Below, in pieces: positions 44,043-52,612 of a DNA stretch of 64,000 nt. Every line of letters begins with the position of its first letter. Within the stretch, counting starts at the first letter, position 1. The translations under genes were made by a program, and so were the position numbers. The notes beneath the pieces were generated by a model. That model did no database searches. It saw only the letters and a list, made by a program, of their open reading frames with translations, and was not told where the DNA came from. The stretch is taken from assembly GCA_037044905.1 (NCBI GenBank), contig JBAOKB010000034.1, forward strand, positions 1 through 64,000, given 5' to 3'. Source of the DNA: Hortaea werneckii. Lineage: Eukaryota > Ascomycota > Dothideomycetes > Mycosphaerellales > Teratosphaeriaceae.

Positions 44043-45470
44043 ATGGATTCAGCCGGCTATCTGAAACGCCATGGCTGGCGTGGTGATGGCCACTCTCTCG
44101 ATAAGACCGATCGGGGTATTAAGAAACCCCTTTTGGTCAGCAAAAAGGTCGACGTTCTCGGCGTCGGCTTAAACAAACATGCCGCCGTTTCAGACCAGTG
44201 GTGGTTGCGCGCCTTTGACCAGGGCTTGAAGGACTTTGGTACCGGAAAGGAAAGTACGTTGGCAAACGTGCAGAAGCATGGTGTGAATCGGGGTGGACTT
44301 TACGGCAGATTTGTCAAGGGTGAGGGCATGAAGGGCACAATTGGGACGGAAGAGCCGAAGACCGTGGACGATATGGGCAGCAACGGAGATGTTGCGGCTT
44401 TGCCAAAGACGCCGACTGGGAAAGTTGGGGGTGTGCAGGCGGCAGGGAACGGATCGGAGAAGAAGAGGAAGAGAGAAGGCAAGGCGGATGAGCAAAGTAC
44501 AAAGCGCAAAAGATCTTCATCCGACGACGGTGAGGGGAAGAAGGGCGACAAGTACGAGCGTGGCAAAGCCAAACGAGAGGCGAAGGCAGCTGGGAAAGAG
44601 AGCACCGGCGAGACAAAAGAGGAACGTAGAGCCAGAAAGGAAAAACGAAGGGCGGAAAAGGAAGACATGACCGCGGCAAAGAGCGCGAGACAGGATGAAA
44701 AGGCCGAGCGAAAGAGACTGCGAAAGGCTGAGAAGTCATCTCATGCCGGGCATGCAAAAGCACCAGGATCAGCGGCAGACGAACTCGCCAACGGAGCAGA
44801 TGAGATTAAGCTCAAACCAACAAAGAGCAATCATAACGCCGATGCCATCGACAAGTATCCAAGCAAAGCTCAAAAGAAAGCAAAGAAAATGGACAAGCTG
44901 GCCGCTGAGCATGGCGGATCCCTAAGCGAGCAAGACAAACTAGACCTCTACAATGCGAGCAAGCGCGGTCTCAGCCTCGAGCAGTACCGCTCCAAAGTCG
45001 CCATCGGAGCCCTCAAGGCGCCGATCGTAGAGAAGAAAAAGGAACCCTCGAGCAAGAAGCTCGCAGAATACAAGAAGCGCGCCCAGGAGAAAGGCGTCTC
45101 GCTCGAGGACTATATGCGGCGACGGGACCAGAAAAACGCGGCCAAACAGCTCCTCCAATCCGACACCTCTCTCCCTATCGTGCTCGATGACCCCAACGGC
45201 ACCCCCGGAACCCTCACCCTCCGCGCCAACGAGCCGGACTCCAGTGTCCGAGCCTGTCAGGCTATTGAACGGGAAATGGCTTTTGTCCTCCTCGACGGAG
45301 CGGGGGAGAAAACACTCAGTTGGAAACCGGGCAATATTGTCCCGGTGGATGAGAGGTTATGGGCTGGGGTTGACACTAAGCAGCTTCCGAAGAGCGTGAG
45401 GAAGGCGCGGAAGGAGTGGATGCATGTTCGGGGGAGCGAGAGGAAAAAGGGGAGTAAGAGGTCTGAATAG
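44043..45470 (+). CDS. tma23: Tma23-like nucleolar ribosome-biogenesis protein
   Basis: Single exon, 475 aa, about twice the length of yeast Tma23. The N-terminus is the G-patch-like block: MDSAGYLKRHGWRGDGHSLD, RGIKKPLLVSKKVDVLGVGL and a WWLRAFDQGLKDF motif, as in Tma23, a nucleolar protein needed for small-subunit maturation. The middle (about 100-260) is an expanded Lys/Glu/Arg-rich, probably nucleolar-targeting region. The C-terminal part has two copies of a short motif ending SLEQYRSK and SLEDYMRR, then a compact segment with SVRACQAIEREMAFVLLD. Start has a CCATGG context. The orthology is inferred from the N-terminus. Confidence 0.84.
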   Translation: MDSAGYLKRHGWRGDGHSLDKTDRGIKKPLLVSKKVDVLGVGLNKHAAVSDQWWLRAFDQGLKDFGTGKESTLANVQKHGVNRGGLYGRFVKGEGMKGTIGTEEPKTVDDMGSNGDVAALPKTPTGKVGGVQAAGNGSEKKRKREGKADEQSTKRKRSSSDDGEGKKGDKYERGKAKREAKAAGKESTGETKEERRARKEKRRAEKEDMTAAKSARQDEKAERKRLRKAEKSSHAGHAKAPGSAADELANGADEIKLKPTKSNHNADAIDKYPSKAQKKAKKMDKLAAEHGGSLSEQDKLDLYNASKRGLSLEQYRSKVAIGALKAPIVEKKKEPSSKKLAEYKKRAQEKGVSLEDYMRRRDQKNAAKQLLQSDTSLPIVLDDPNGTPGTLTLRANEPDSSVRACQAIEREMAFVLLDGAGEKTLSWKPGNIVPVDERLWAGVDTKQLPKSVRKARKEWMHVRGSERKKGSKRSE

Positions 45471-45996
45471 GCTGTTCAGGAACGTGCTCAGAGCTTTTGA
45501 GCTGGGGACTGTGTGTATTGTGTCCCGTAATGTTGAATGTCGTCGGGAGCGTTATTGGGCCGGCATGTTTAGCGATACCCAGACTTGCGTGTGCAGTGTG
45601 GCATAGATTTGTAGACGTAGAGAAAAGCAGTCGGCGGTTTATGAGCCGTGTGCGTGTGTGGGTCAGTCTGGATATCGTTTTGCCCATCCAGTTCTAGAAT
45701 GACGGAGCCAAAAGTCCAGGTCTACTGTTCAAAGATGAGCCGTGCATTGTCGACAGCTATGTACTCTGTTACCTAGGCACCTCTTCATTCGCCCTGTCCC
45801 ACGTTCGATCACAGGTCAGAGAGAGCAGAGGCAGCTTAGTCATGAAACAAGTCTCTGATCGGTTCACCGGGCCGAGAATACGCCAAGCCCGCCACGCTTC
45901 ATCGCAATTCGAACTTCTGACCAGAACGAAGCTTTGCCCTTTGGTCACATCACGTCCATCTTCCCTCGCACGAGGACGATCTACGCGATGTCTTCT
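45471..45996. other. Intergenic after tma23
   Basis: About 530 bp leading into the tandem-repeat array. No gene recognised. Confidence 0.4.
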
Positions 45997-46617
45997 AAGT
46001 CCTGTCTCCGCGATAGGCCGTGCTTGACACGAAAAAGTCCTGTCTCCGCGATAGGCCGTGCTTGACACGAACAGCTTCAACCTAAGTCCTGTCTTCGCGA
46101 TAGGCCGTGCTAGACACGAACAGCTTCAACCTGCTGGACACAAACAGCTTCAACCTAAGTCCTGTCTTCGCGATAGGCCGTGCTAGACACGAACAGCTTC
46201 GACCTAAGTCCTGTCTTCGCGATAGGCCGTGCTAGACACGAACAGCTTCGACCTAAGTCCTGTCTTCGCGATAGGCCGTGCTAGACACGAACAGCTTCGA
46301 CCTAAGTCCTGTCTTCGCGATGGGCCGTGCTTGACACGAACAGCTTCAACCTAAGTCCTGTCTTCGCGATGGGCCGTGCTTGACACGAACAGCTTCAACC
46401 TAAGTCCTGTCTTCGCGATAGGCCGTGCTAGACACGAACAGCTTAAAGTCCTGTCTCCGCGATAGGCCGCGCAGCGCTTACAGCGTATATGTGTGGAACA
46501 ATCAATCCTCTCTTCGGGGAGGCTACGCTTGACGTAGTAGAGGTTTTTTTGGTAATTTTTTCCTCCAGTAAGTCCTGTCTTCGCGATGGGCCGCGTAGCG
46601 CTTATAGCGTACATATG
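45997..46617. repeat. 49-bp tandem repeat array with variant units
   Basis: The core AGTCCTGTCTTCGCGATAGG or a near copy recurs at about 45997, 46034, 46084, 46157, 46206, 46255, 46304, 46353, 46402, 46446 and 46569. Five consecutive steps are exactly 49 bp. The other steps are 37, 50, 73 (a unit plus a 24-bp partial), 44 and 123 bp. Variation is mainly CTTCGCGAT/CTCCGCGAT, ATAGG/ATGGG and GCTAGACA/GCTTGACA. The core contains the palindrome TCGCGA. The last two units have a different tail (GCAGCGCTTACAGCG / GTAGCGCTTATAGCG). Because 49 is not a multiple of three the array is not coding. Confidence 0.92.
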
Positions 46618-46920
46618 CGAATTTTCATTAAAAAAAAGAAAACTTTACATGATGACGCTGTTATGCCGGCACCCCTCTGGACACCGGTACACGCGCCGAC
46701 ACGCCCTCTGACGTTTTGTTTTTTGCTGTTACATTTGCTGCTCTGCTTGAGTTTCTGGCATGGCTGCAACTGGCTGTTTTGCGAGGCTGGCTGAGAGGCT
46801 GGCTGAGAGGCTGACACCGAAGAAGTCCCGAGAAGCTGACATGCCTTCAGCTCCCATCTCACCACATGCACTGGCGACGAACGTTCAATTTACCATTTTG
46901 CTGAATTCGACAGGGGCACA
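46618..46920. other. Promoter region of the Ayr1-like gene
   Basis: About 300 bp between the repeat array and the reductase start. Contains a short direct repeat of GGCTGGCTGAGA at about 46785-46812. No clear TATA box. Confidence 0.4.
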
Positions 46921-48014
46921 ATGAAAGGAAACGAAAGATGGGCATTGATTACCGGTGTATCTCAAGGAGGTCTCGGGGACGCACTTACGACCGAGCTCCT
47001 CGCAAGGAACATCAACGTGATCGCTACAAATATCCGGATAGAGGATATGGAGTATCTCTCGTCGACTCCCTCATCATCGCAAGATGCAAGACTGGAGAAA
47101 TTACAACTAGACGTGACGGATCTTGAGTCCATTGCCACCGCCAGGGATGCGACTGCGAAACTGACAGGAGGGAAATTAGATTTTCTGTTCAATAATGCGG
47201 GATACGGGTACATGATGCCACTCCTCGACTGTTCGATTGAGGGTATGCGGAAGAACTTCGATGTCAATGTCTTTGGATTGCTCGCTGTGACGCAGGCGTT
47301 GTTCCCGTTGTTGAGAGAAGCGGGTGGAGTTGTGGTGAATCAGAGTAGTATTGCTGTATGTTGGTTTCTTTCTTTTCTCTCGCTCGTACTCCATAGTCTG
47401 TTTGCAAGGCTGATTGAAGTTGGGCTTGCTAGGCTTTGTCGGCGACGTATCAGCCTTTCATCGGGAGTTACCAGGCTAGCAAAAGTGCGTTGAGTAGTCT
47501 GAGTAATAATATGAGAGTGGAATTTGCTCCGTTTGGAGTCAAGGTGAGTTTTCGAGGGAGCAAGATGGATGTTCAGTGCGGCCTCCGGTTTCCATCAATA
47601 GTACGATGTCCTATCTCGTACCAGATGCTGATCCGGCTGTAGGTTGTGACGTTGGAGACCGGCGACGTGCGCACGGGCTTCTGGACCTTTGCCTCGGCGA
47701 ATGGGGCCACATTGTCACCCAATTCCATCTACCATCCCATCAAAGATGTAGCGGAAAAGACGATGCGTGGTCAAGGGAATCCGCCCGGTCAGCACACTCG
47801 TGAAAGATGGGCGCGAGCCGTCATCGACGAAGTCCTGCAGACGCGACCACCGAGTCATGTTCGTCGAGGCTATCTGGCCACCACACTCTATGTTGTGAGC
47901 CTACTCATCCCGTTTTGGGTACTCGACTGGCTGTACACACGCGCTTGCGGTTTAGACAAGCTTCGTGAGCATGATAGGCATCACCCTTTCACCCAAGAGA
48001 AGAAAGGGCAGTAA
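46921..48014 (+). CDS. Ayr1-like short-chain dehydrogenase/reductase
   Basis: Three exons (46921-47355, 47433-47543, 47643-48014; introns 77 and 99 nt), 305 aa. Classical SDR fold: nucleotide loop LITGVSQGGLGDAL, LQLDVTD, NNAG in LDFLFNNAGYGYMMPL, catalytic Ser in VVNQSSIA, and the YxxxK pair in GSYQASKSALSSLS. The arrangement and the C-terminal hydrophobic helix (LYVVSLLIPFWVLDWLYT) resemble Ayr1, the NADPH-dependent 1-acyl-dihydroxyacetone-phosphate reductase of lipid droplets and ER. The substrate is inferred. The 3' end converges on lcp5 with a 16-bp gap between stop codons. Confidence 0.87.
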
Positions 48015-48030
48015 GATCACAAGCAGAAAC

Positions 48031-49116
48031 CTATCGCCTCCCAGCCTTCTTCTCCATCCGTCTCCTCTTCGTCTCAAAAGCATCCCCAATCCCACTTCCT
48101 CTCGGTCCATCCTCAACAAAATTCCTCTTCCGGCTCTTTTCTAACGCACTGTCCTTGCCACCTTTCCTCCTCGTCAGATCACCGATCCGATCCAAACTGT
48201 CACCCAAGCCTTTCCATTCCTCTCCACCAAACCCACCACCTTGTCTCTCCTTCGCGGCCTTCTTCGCGCGTTCCTTCTTCGACTCCTTCGGTAGACGCAC
48301 CAGGTTGGTCTCTTCGTAGGCGGTCCGCTCGGCTTCCTCGCGCTGTTGCTTGTCGCTCTTCGTCTTTCTGCCGCCGGCCGTAATGGTGGAGCCGATAGAT
48401 GGCTCGGCCATTGGTGCTCCCGAGAGCTCTTGCGAGACATATTCGTCCAGGGTACGGGAGCGTTCCGGACGCGATCGATCCTTCTTCTCGTGGGCTTCCG
48501 TGGTGGGCATCGCTGTAGCCGAGATACGTGGAGGACGGTAAACGCCGTCTTCTTTGCTTTTTTGTCTGCGAGCGGCATTCGCATCCTCTGAGGCGGAGGC
48601 AGCGGCGGCAAAAGAGGCGGGGTTGGGACGGTAGGCTGCAGCATCAATTGCGTCTTCATCTTCGTCGGAGCTTTCTTCGTCTGAATCCTTCTCCGCATCG
48701 TCTGCCTTGGACTTTGCTTTGGATTGAGCTCCTGCCTTTGCCTTCTGTAGCTCAGCACGCTCTTCATCCTCGGCTGCCCGCACGACCTTGTCGACCTGGT
48801 ACTTGATCTTGCTCTCCAAAGGCTTGACGCCTCGCTCCAAGTATACCCGGTGTTCAACCAGCTTCTTAGTGATATCTTCACTCAATTTCTGCGCCTCTTC
48901 GCTGTCGCTACCGTGTCTGATGCTGCGTATGACATTCAAATTCCGCAGTGCCAGAGCCTGGAGATACGCCAGAAAAATGTCATTCTTCGTATCGAGGAGA
49001 GTGATGCCGTCTTTGGGCGGCAGCAAGGCAGAGGACTCAGGCAATCCCTGCGAAGCTGCACCAGTAGCACTGGTGAAGTTTTCCAGTGTCTCTGGAAGTG
49101 AAGTGGTGGCGGCCAT
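48031..49116 (-). CDS. lcp5: Lcp5/neuroguidin-type U3 snoRNP protein
   Basis: Single exon, 361 aa from Met at 49116 (ACCATGG); an in-frame ATG at 49176 would add 20 residues but lacks the good context. Lcp5 belongs to the Sas10/Utp3 family and acts in 18S rRNA processing. The N-terminal domain has ITLLDTKNDIFLAYLQALAL and KKLVEHRVYLERGVKPLESK with IKYQVDKVVRAAEDEE, the family signature. The middle is acidic and Ser/Ala-rich. The tail GPRGSGIGDAFETKRRRMEK is the conserved basic C-terminus. Confidence 0.88.
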   Translation of the reverse strand: MAATTSLPETLENFTSATGAASQGLPESSALLPPKDGITLLDTKNDIFLAYLQALALRNLNVIRSIRHGSDSEEAQKLSEDITKKLVEHRVYLERGVKPLESKIKYQVDKVVRAAEDEERAELQKAKAGAQSKAKSKADDAEKDSDEESSDEDEDAIDAAAYRPNPASFAAAASASEDANAARRQKSKEDGVYRPPRISATAMPTTEAHEKKDRSRPERSRTLDEYVSQELSGAPMAEPSIGSTITAGGRKTKSDKQQREEAERTAYEETNLVRLPKESKKERAKKAAKERQGGGFGGEEWKGLGDSLDRIGDLTRRKGGKDSALEKSRKRNFVEDGPRGSGIGDAFETKRRRMEKKAGRR

Positions 49117-49387
49117 GGTGTTTACATGCGTGGATGTCGCTTTCACATGCTCGGCTGCAAATGCAAGTTCAAGCAAGAAAATCTAGGAGCTTGGACCAGT
49201 CGGAGTCGGTGCGGAATGAATTCCGGAGCCGGGCGAGTCAGGTATACACAGTCTTGCAGAAGCTCGCCGTCCTATGACAACAAACATGGGACACAATACC
49301 GGACACACGTACAGGAAATACTGACTCGCAGGCTCTGCAATCCTCCTAAACAGCTAGAGGCCGAAGGCTGAATGCCTACGATATTAT

Positions 49388-50054
49388 CTACAAGAGGTAA
49401 TCTCCAAACTGAGCAATCGCCTCATCAGCCGAACCATTGGCTAGCTGCATCTGGTAGATGGCTTCGGTCACGTCCTCTGGAACGTCGCCATTGATTGCAA
49501 ATTGCTTTCCGTCGACAATCGCAACATCTGGCTTCATGCAGTTCTCCCCAGCCTCACCGGCAACACTACGCTTCCTGGGGTTCGGGCCGTAGTCTGCTCC
49601 CGTGATGCCTCCGACCTACGCCAATGTCCCATGGCTGTTAGCAGTCATCTCCGCCTGAAAGTGCCGTGGAGAGCAGACGTACCTCAGCACCGGCATTCGA
49701 GCAGATTGGACCACGTGTGTTCGTAAGCACTTGTCCACAGCTGTTTCGATTGCCCGATGGCGCATAGTTGCGGCCGTAGCTGGTGGAGACGACTCCGTCC
49801 CAACGGGTTGACGAGTAGCTGTTGTTGCAGTCATGCCCAGGATTAGTCCGGTACTTCCTACATGATGGGAAGATTCTCAGAAATGTAGTGTGTGCTTACC
49901 GCTTCGTCTGGTCCCCGCAGCACGTGTTGGCAGGGATGTTCCTGCATATCTGTCTGTTGCCTGATCCGCAATTGAGGTTGCGGCCCAAGTAGAGGGTGAT
50001 ATCTGCAGCCGAGGCTACGGATATGAGGGCAAGGATGACGGTGGATTTAAACAT
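49388..50054 (-). CDS. Small secreted 8-cysteine protein
   Basis: Three exons on the minus strand (49900-50054, 49683-49857, 49388-49615; introns 42 and 67 nt), 185 aa. A clear signal peptide (MFKSTVILALISVASA) precedes a mature region with eight Cys: NLNCGSGNRQICRNIPANTC, CGDQ, HDCNN, NSCGQ, ICSN and ENCMK. The basic stretch NPRKRSV before the last Cys could be a kexin-type cleavage site. The C-terminal 70 residues are acidic (DVPEDVTEAIYQMQLANG). No family recognised. Secreted, Cys-rich and intron-split proteins of this kind include effectors and surface proteins; that is inference. An ATAAATA element lies about 100 bp upstream. Confidence 0.8.
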
Positions 50055-50153
50055 TTTCTTTGGTATTCTTTGCTGTGGTCTCCCTGAAGTCTTGCTGGAC
50101 GATGTGGTTGTGAGTAGAAGAGAAGAGTCGATCAAGGCTGGAGCAGGGCCTGG

Positions 50154-50160
50154 TATTTAT
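50154..50160 (-). promoter_or_regulatory. TATA-like element of the 8-Cys protein gene
   Basis: ATAAATA on the minus strand, about 100 bp upstream of the start codon at 50054. The spacing suits a TATA promoter. Confidence 0.4.
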
Positions 50161-51801
50161 GTTCAAGAACACGAAGAGTGCTCTGCTTCTCTCTCATTAT
50201 GTCGACATCGATCGGAGACGTCTTGGACTCCATGAGCAGAACCCAATCGTGATCGTGCTGGCCAGGGAGGACCAATCGATGAGCCTATCCGAGGTGCACA
50301 ATGCACACGCTGTCTTTGGAGGCTTGCGCATTGGACATATCCGTAAGTGCATATGCAAGAGCGTGATATCCATAAGACGGTCCAAAGAAGCCAAAGGCAT
50401 ACTGACTACGCACCACCAAGCTATTGCGCCTTGTCATTGGTCGAGGATTGTTACAAGTATCCTCCTCTAGTGCAAAGGATTGATCTTCGCGGACGATGGA
50501 TTAAATATTGTGTCAAGAGTAAAGTCACGCGGAGGGATGATTATAAGGGAGGAATGGGCATGTCGATGAAACAAACTCTTGCTTCGATTCCTCTGCTTCG
50601 AGAGGATCCCTTGCTTTTCACTGCTTGCATTACCCAATGTAAAACTTTAGAGTTGCATTCGATGCAAAAGATCACTAAACATCAACATATCACCAGCCTG
50701 AGGATTCGGCCCTCATCCTCTGGTGGAAAATTACTTTCCTTACTAACACTCCCTCTGAAATGCCATGTACTTCATCGCACTGATTGAATCTCAACTCTGC
50801 TCGCTAAACTCACCATTGCCGCCTTAGAGACCACTTTCAACTAAGACAGCTGCCAAAAGCATTTCCAGCTTTTGACTAGCAATCCAGCGTTCATATTTTG
50901 TTAGCGGGGAATAGACATCTCATTTGGTAATTGAAATGCACGAGATCCACAGTCGCTGTGTCTATTTAGCAGAGCTGCTCTACTTGCGTCAATCCTGCAG
51001 AATTTGGGCGTTTGATGCGCAAAACGCATCTTATCATCACAGATCTCAATTTCTGCTTTCTGTGTTTAGCTTATTGCACGGAAGAGTTGCTGCTAGGAGG
51101 GCGCGAAGTTCAAGACCATCCATTTCCAACTTATTAGCTTCGCGCTGGTCGTCGACGTCTAGATTGAATTCACGCCACTCGAAGAAGCAGGACTCCACAT
51201 TAGCTGCTCTGGAGGAAGGTGACAAAGCATGTCTTGACAACACCGTCTCGAGCCAATGCATCTTAAGCGCATCATTTATCGACAGGTCTGTCAATGGCCC
51301 ATTTCGACAGCTTCGATTGTACCTCGGCTGACCTTGGAACGAGGACATCAAGGTGGCTTCAAGTCTCTATCCCAGATGCTTTTTTATAAAGCACCATCGA
51401 CCATTCCCGACACGAACTTGTCGCCAATGAAAACTCGATTGGGCTCGAGCACATCTGCATCCAATGATTGCGTTAGGCTTGCCTTGCTAGTCCCTGGCCC
51501 TACCGAGAAGGTCAACAGCGCTGGGACTACGGAACCAGACGCGAAGTAGATAGCATGGAACACGAAGCGACAACGGTATGTGGTAGATATGAAACAACAT
51601 TCCATCCTGTCTAAGATTATATGACATATTACATCCCGCAATGATATAAATGGTATCATCATCCCGTCTCCACAATATCCAAGATCCTTTTCCACCATGG
51701 TAGCGTACAGCCTCGCTCCAGAGCGCCTGGGCCGTGACGCAGGCTGGCGCTGTCGTACACTTGGCCCTGTACTATAGTACGATCCATAGAGCAGATGATG
51801 T
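50161..51801. other. Gene-free interval between two surface-protein genes
   Basis: About 1.6 kb, relatively AT-rich. A 184-codon minus-strand frame (51384-51938) partly overlaps the GPI-protein exon out of frame and is a shadow. No repeat or transposon feature was found. Confidence 0.35.
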
Positions 51802-52481
51802 TTACAAAGCAGCCAGGCCAAAAACGGCAGCGGCAACACCACCAAGAGCGTACTTTGGGGCACCGGTTGGCATAGCGCCGGAGTCAGAGCCCGACGAAGA
51901 AGAGGAAGAGTCGCTGTTGCTGTCAGCACCGGCAGCACCGCCAGAACCGCCTAGGTTTTGTTAGCATGCTATCATTTTCCGAGATTCTCAGGACAGGCGA
52001 ACTAACCAGTGGAAGTAGACATGGTCATGGACGCGGTCATGGACCGGGTCATAGAGTCAGAGAGCGTTTCAGTAACATATACGCTTGTTGAGCTAATCAC
52101 ATTGGTGCTGACAGCAACGACAGCACTCCTTGTCGCAAGAGATTCAGGCACCAAGCTGGTCCGAGTTGAAGTACCAACGACGCTGGTGACGGGCACAAGG
52201 TTTGTGGCGATGTTGCTGTCAACCGACGACGTGCTAGAGATAACGTTGGTGTCGACGTTGGTTTCGACAGGAACAGTTACGATAAGCGGGTTACCCGCAG
52301 AATCAGTCGTGGACGAAGTCGTAGACTGGGGCGCAGCCGATTGGGTCATCGTGCCCATGCTGGAGGAAGTACAAGTCGCATTGTTGTTGTCGTCATTCTC
52401 AGGATCACACTCGCTGTCGTCCTGGGCGTAGGCGAGGGCAGCAAGGCCTGCAAGGAGCCAAAGGTTCTTCTGGAGCTGCAT
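51802..52481 (-). CDS. GPI-anchored Ser/Thr-rich cell-surface protein
   Basis: Two exons on the minus strand (52007-52481, 51802-51950; 56-nt intron), 207 aa. Signal peptide MQLQKNLWLLAGLAALAYA, then a short acidic segment with two Cys (DDSECDPENDDNNNATCTSS), a long Ser/Thr/Val-rich stalk with quasi-repeats (NVISSTSSV, NVISSTSVYV), a Gly/Ser/Asp-rich spacer and a C-terminal hydrophobic tail (KYALGGVAAAVFGLAAL) typical of GPI attachment. Likely heavily O-mannosylated and on the wall or plasma membrane; function unknown. The splice keeps frame with GTTAGT and CCTAG ends. Confidence 0.84.
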
Positions 52482-52606
52482 CTTGATTGCTGTTGTTTAT
52501 TGACTTGAGGTCTGTGGTGGCTGTGTACTTGACGTCGTTTGGGAATGGATGTAATGCGGGATGAGATGCTAAGGAAAGAAAACGTGAGCTTGGGGTCTAC
52601 AGAGTT

Positions 52607-52612
52607 CATATA
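52607..52612 (-). promoter_or_regulatory. TATA-like element of the GPI-protein gene
   Basis: TATATG on the minus strand about 126 bp upstream of the start codon at 52481. Position is compatible with a TATA promoter; not decisive. Confidence 0.35.

Noticed and set aside
45769..46614. Repeat units read as Arg-Pro-Ile-Ala-Lys-Thr-Gly peptides
   Set aside because: The 49-bp period shifts frame at every unit, so the frames are short accidents; also not a CRISPR array, since there are no unique spacers and the host is a eukaryote.
51384..51938. 184-codon minus-strand frame
   Set aside because: Overlaps the GPI-protein exon in another frame; the GPI-protein model has a signal peptide, valid splice sites and an anchor tail.
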